Of a stretch of DNA of 46,556 nt, positions 43,844-46,556 are shown piece by piece. The notes below the pieces were generated by a model. It was not told the origin of the DNA. It saw only the letters and a program-made list of their open reading frames with translations, and did not search any database. Source of the DNA: Clostridia bacterium (GTDB taxonomy: Bacteria; Bacillota; Clostridia; TANB77; CAG-508); assembly GCA_022796725.1 (NCBI GenBank), contig JAAWJE010000078.1, positions 1 through 46,556 on the forward strand. The letters run 5' to 3'. How positions within the stretch are numbered: the first letter of the stretch is position 1; each line of letters opens with the position of its first letter. The translations under genes and the position numbers were made by a program.

Positions 43844-45106
43844 ATGAATAAAAAATTTACTATAACTTTATTAGGAACAGTAGCAGTATGTACTTTATGT
43901 GCAACTTCAGTATTTGCAACAGAAGGAAAAATAACAGGAAATTCAGTTAGAATGAGGTTAGAAGCTAGTACAAAAGCTAGTATAGTAGATACAATAGATA
44001 AGAATGCAAAAGTAGAAGTTTTATCTGAAAGCAATAATTGGTATAAAGTATCTTATAAAAATAAAGAAGGATATATTTATAAAGATTATATAGAAGTAGA
44101 TACAGAAAGTGAAAATACTGTGGAAAACTCAGATGAAAAAGCTTCTAATGAAAGTTCAAAAATTGGAAATATTTTAAATTCAGATGCTAATTTATATTTG
44201 ACAGCATGTTATTCATCATCAAAAATAGGTGATATTAAGAAGAATACAAAAATAAAATTAGAGAAAACAATTTCTAATTGGTCTTATGTTTCTTATAGTA
44301 ATTTATATGGTTGGATACCAAATTATAAATTAATGAAAACAGAAAGCAAAGTAGAAGAGAATGCTAAAGTAGAGGATAAACAACCTAAAAAAGAAACAGA
44401 AGTAAGTAAAATTAATAAAAAAGCATATCTTTCTTCTGGACCTGCTAATTTAAGAAAAGGACCAGGAACTAATTATAGTACAATAGGTGGAATTGCAAAA
44501 AATGAAAGTATTACAGTATTAGAAGAAGAAAAAGAATGGTATAAAATAAAAACTTCTGATAATATAACAGGATATGTTTTAAAATCTCTTGTAACTTTAG
44601 GAGAAAAAAAGACAACATCTAGATCAAGTGTAAAAAGAGATGTAAAAGAAGAAAAAGCTAAAGAAATAACAGTTGAAAAAAAGCAAGAGGATAATAATAC
44701 AAAAGTTGAAGAAGATAAAAAAACATTATCAAAAGAAGAAAAATTAACAGAAAAAAGAAAAGAATTAGTTAAATTTGCAAAAAAATATTTAGGATATAAA
44801 TATGTACATGGCTCTGCATCGCCAAAAACAGGTTTTGATTGTTCAGGATTTACCAAATATGTATATGGACATTTTGGATATAAATTATCTAGGTCAGCAT
44901 CTTCACAAGGCAAAGAAGGTAAACATGTAGATAAAGATAAATTAAAATTAGGAGATTTATTAATATTTACAGGTCATGTTGGAATTTATATAGGAGATAA
45001 CAAATTTATACATGCTTCTAATCCAAGTGATGGAGTAAAGATTACAAGTTTATCAAATAGCTATTATGTTAGAAATTATAAAGATGCAAGAAGAATTATA
45101 AAATAA
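43844..45106 (+). CDS. Secreted SH3b / NlpC-P60 peptidoglycan endopeptidase
   Basis: A 420-aa exported wall hydrolase. It has a signal peptide (1-26, ending VFA-T), three bacterial SH3 domains (about 28-88, 102-165 and 185-245; each with an RxxxS or LRKGPGTNYS-like strand and a final W-KV / GYI), a Lys/Glu-rich linker (about 250-300) and a C-terminal NlpC/P60 domain. The catalytic residues are visible: Cys333 (GFDCSGF), His378 (GHVGIYIG) and His390 (FIHAS). It cleaves D-Glu-DAP type bonds in peptide stems, working in wall turnover or cell separation. The SD (GTGAGG) is some 11 bases from the ATG. The comEC SD begins at the stop codon. Confidence 0.93.
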   Translation: MNKKFTITLLGTVAVCTLCATSVFATEGKITGNSVRMRLEASTKASIVDTIDKNAKVEVLSESNNWYKVSYKNKEGYIYKDYIEVDTESENTVENSDEKASNESSKIGNILNSDANLYLTACYSSSKIGDIKKNTKIKLEKTISNWSYVSYSNLYGWIPNYKLMKTESKVEENAKVEDKQPKKETEVSKINKKAYLSSGPANLRKGPGTNYSTIGGIAKNESITVLEEEKEWYKIKTSDNITGYVLKSLVTLGEKKTTSRSSVKRDVKEEKAKEITVEKKQEDNNTKVEEDKKTLSKEEKLTEKRKELVKFAKKYLGYKYVHGSASPKTGFDCSGFTKYVYGHFGYKLSRSASSQGKEGKHVDKDKLKLGDLLIFTGHVGIYIGDNKFIHASNPSDGVKITSLSNSYYVRNYKDARRIIK

Positions 45107-45119
45107 GGAGAAATAAAAC

Positions 45120-46556
45120 ATTTTAAAAATTACAGTAATAGGATATATAATGGGATTAATACTGGGACTATACTTACAAAAAAGTATAGTTCTTTTTTTA
45201 TTTATTTTAGTTATAACTTTATTTTATTCTAATTTAAAAAGTAATAAGTATAAGATAGTTGTATTTACTATAATGTTATTATTAGGATATGTATATATGT
45301 CTCAAATTAGTATTAATAAGAATAAAATGGAAAAGAAAATAATTACTTTAGAAGAAAAGGAAAGTATAATTATATATGGAAATGTATGTTCTAATATAAA
45401 AAAAGGAGAATATAAAGATAGTTTTTATATAAATGTAGAAAAAACTAATGTTAATAATAAAGAATTCAATATTAAAAATATAAAATTAAACATATATATA
45501 AAGGATTCAGATAAATATGATATTATGCAAGGAGATTATATTAAAGTTGTAGGAAAGTTTGACACTATAAGTTCTTATAATAATTTTGGAATATTTAATT
45601 ATAAACAATATCTGAAAAGAAAGAACATATATGGAAATATACAATGTTCAAATTTAACAGTAGTAAAAAGAAGTAAAAGTAAAGTTACATATATAAGATT
45701 TAAGTTAATCAATTATATAAAGAAAAAAATAAAAGATAATATACAAAATAGTGCATTATTAACAGGAATATTAATAGGAGATAAAAGTGAATTATCAGAT
45801 GAAACAATGGAAGAATTTAAAAATAGCAATTTATCACATATACTTGCTGTTTCTGGTACACATATATCAATATTAATAACTTTATTTTCAGTGTTTTTAG
45901 ATAAAATTATTAAAAATTATAAAATAAAAAATACTATTATCATAATACTATTAATATTTTTTTTATTTATAGTAGGAAATACACCATCAGTCCTAAGAGC
46001 AGTAATAATGTCATGTTTAGTAATTATAAGTAAGCTTGTATATAGAAAAAGTAATAATATTAATAATTTACTTTTATCTGCATTTATAATTCTAATTATA
46101 AACCCATATTATTTATTTGATTTAGGATTTCAGTTATCTTTTCTTGCAACACTCGGAATAATATTATTTGTTAGAATATTTGAAAAGAAAATCTCATATG
46201 TATTAAAACAAGATAAAAAACTAAAATTTAGGATTATCAAATACATAATAAGTACATCAGTTGTAAGTGCATCTGCAAATATATTAATTATACCAATAGT
46301 AATGTATAATACTAACAATTTATCATTTAATTTTGTTATATCAAATATTATTGTAAGTCCATTAATTTTTATTCTTGAGATGTTAGGAATTATATTTTTA
46401 TTTTTGCCTAACATATCTTTATTAAATCATTTAATAGAAATCATTTTGTATCTTATAGCAAATACTGCTAAATATTGTTCAAAAATTAAAATATTATCTT
46501 TTTTAATGTCTACTCCTAATATTATAGAAATATTAATATATTACTTTTTAATTTAT
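45120..46556 (+). CDS. comEC: ComEC/Rec2 DNA-uptake channel, 5' part, possible ATT start
   Basis: The membrane channel through which single-stranded DNA enters in transformation. The frame is open from before 45120 to the window end (479 codons), which is why the track missed it. It has two N-terminal helices, an OB-like DUF4131 region (about 75-200: YGNVCSNIKKGEY, GDYIKVVGKFD) and the competence domain, with LTGILIGDKSELS and the family hallmark LSHILAVSGTHISIL, then many helices. The only good SD, AAGGAG (45105-45110), is 9 bases from an ATT at 45120; the first ATG (45150) has no SD and would cut into the first helix. An ATT start is therefore likely. The 3' end lies beyond the window. Confidence 0.9.
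   Translation, partial: MLKITVIGYIMGLILGLYLQKSIVLFLFILVITLFYSNLKSNKYKIVVFTIMLLLGYVYMSQISINKNKMEKKIITLEEKESIIIYGNVCSNIKKGEYKDSFYINVEKTNVNNKEFNIKNIKLNIYIKDSDKYDIMQGDYIKVVGKFDTISSYNNFGIFNYKQYLKRKNIYGNIQCSNLTVVKRSKSKVTYIRFKLINYIKKKIKDNIQNSALLTGILIGDKSELSDETMEEFKNSNLSHILAVSGTHISILITLFSVFLDKIIKNYKIKNTIIIILLIFFLFIVGNTPSVLRAVIMSCLVIISKLVYRKSNNINNLLLSAFIILIINPYYLFDLGFQLSFLATLGIILFVRIFEKKISYVLKQDKKLKFRIIKYIISTSVVSASANILIIPIVMYNTNNLSFNFVISNIIVSPLIFILEMLGIIFLFLPNISLLNHLIEIILYLIANTAKYCSKIKILSFLMSTPNIIEILIYYFLIY

Noticed and set aside
1-46556. CRISPR arrays, tRNA or rRNA genes, complete insertion sequences
   Set aside because: No spaced repeat array, cloverleaf with CCA-type end, rRNA signature or transposase was seen on either strand.

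Overview
The window is a very AT-rich, densely packed stretch of a bacterial chromosome. It carries a complete early sporulation cassette (spoIIAA-spoIIAB-sigF-spoIID-spoIIQ), a T-box leader on valS, RqcP, a single-gene cdaA module, SD-led genes with frequent TTG/GTG starts, and standard TGA stops. Together these point to a spore-forming, Gram-positive member of the Clostridia, probably an uncultured gut lineage. No rRNA, tRNA, CRISPR array, integrase or complete insertion sequence was seen.

Layout. 1-4.4 kb: a tiny membrane protein, cdaA (c-di-AMP synthase), a secreted FN3/transglutaminase-like protein and a convergent HAD phosphatase. 4.5-8.0 kb: an AraC-type regulator, then a two-gene operon of unknown role (HerA/FtsK-like ATPase plus a Cys-rich repeat protein), followed by a short candidate orphan transcript. 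8.4-15.2 kb: truA, a small membrane protein, rqcP, dnaE (interrupted by an apparent one-base insertion) and a GT-C membrane glycosyltransferase. 15.3-19.4 kb: a GC-richer NUDIX gene, a candidate small RNA, and the T-box and valS. 19.5-23.7 kb: the spoIIA operon, preceded by two opposed 0A boxes and a sigma-H-like promoter and continuing directly into spoIID and spoIIQ, then a convergent PAP2 protein lacking its catalytic His. 23.8-29.4 kb: two tandem HNH proteins with a ParB-like tail, then DUF3006-addA. 29.4-32.7 kb: a GNAT-like/ATP-grasp pair that looks like an undescribed small-molecule or peptide ligase pathway. 32.7-37.3 kb: an FxLYD-like membrane protein, lepA, rlmB and an unknown soluble protein. 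37.3-41.8 kb: a GC-richer singleton, an attenuated DUF1846 gene, a zinc-ribbon membrane protein and a GC-rich NUDIX singleton. 41.9-46.6 kb: aspS, an SH3b/NlpC-P60 secreted hydrolase and the 5' part of comEC, which appears to use an ATT start.

How it fits together. Most of the window is housekeeping (translation, replication/repair, sporulation) with short intergenic gaps and one terminator per transcription unit. Accessory DNA is present as small cargo: single genes of higher G+C, each with near-consensus sigma-A promoters (15504, 37303 minus, 41173 minus), the tandem HNH pair, and possibly the ATPase/Cys-rich pair and the GNAT/ATP-grasp pair, although those two match the base composition of the host. 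The best candidates for new biology are the ATPase/Cys-rich pair, the GNAT/ATP-grasp pair and the HNH-ParB-like tandem. All functional calls are from reading the sequence; no database search was possible.
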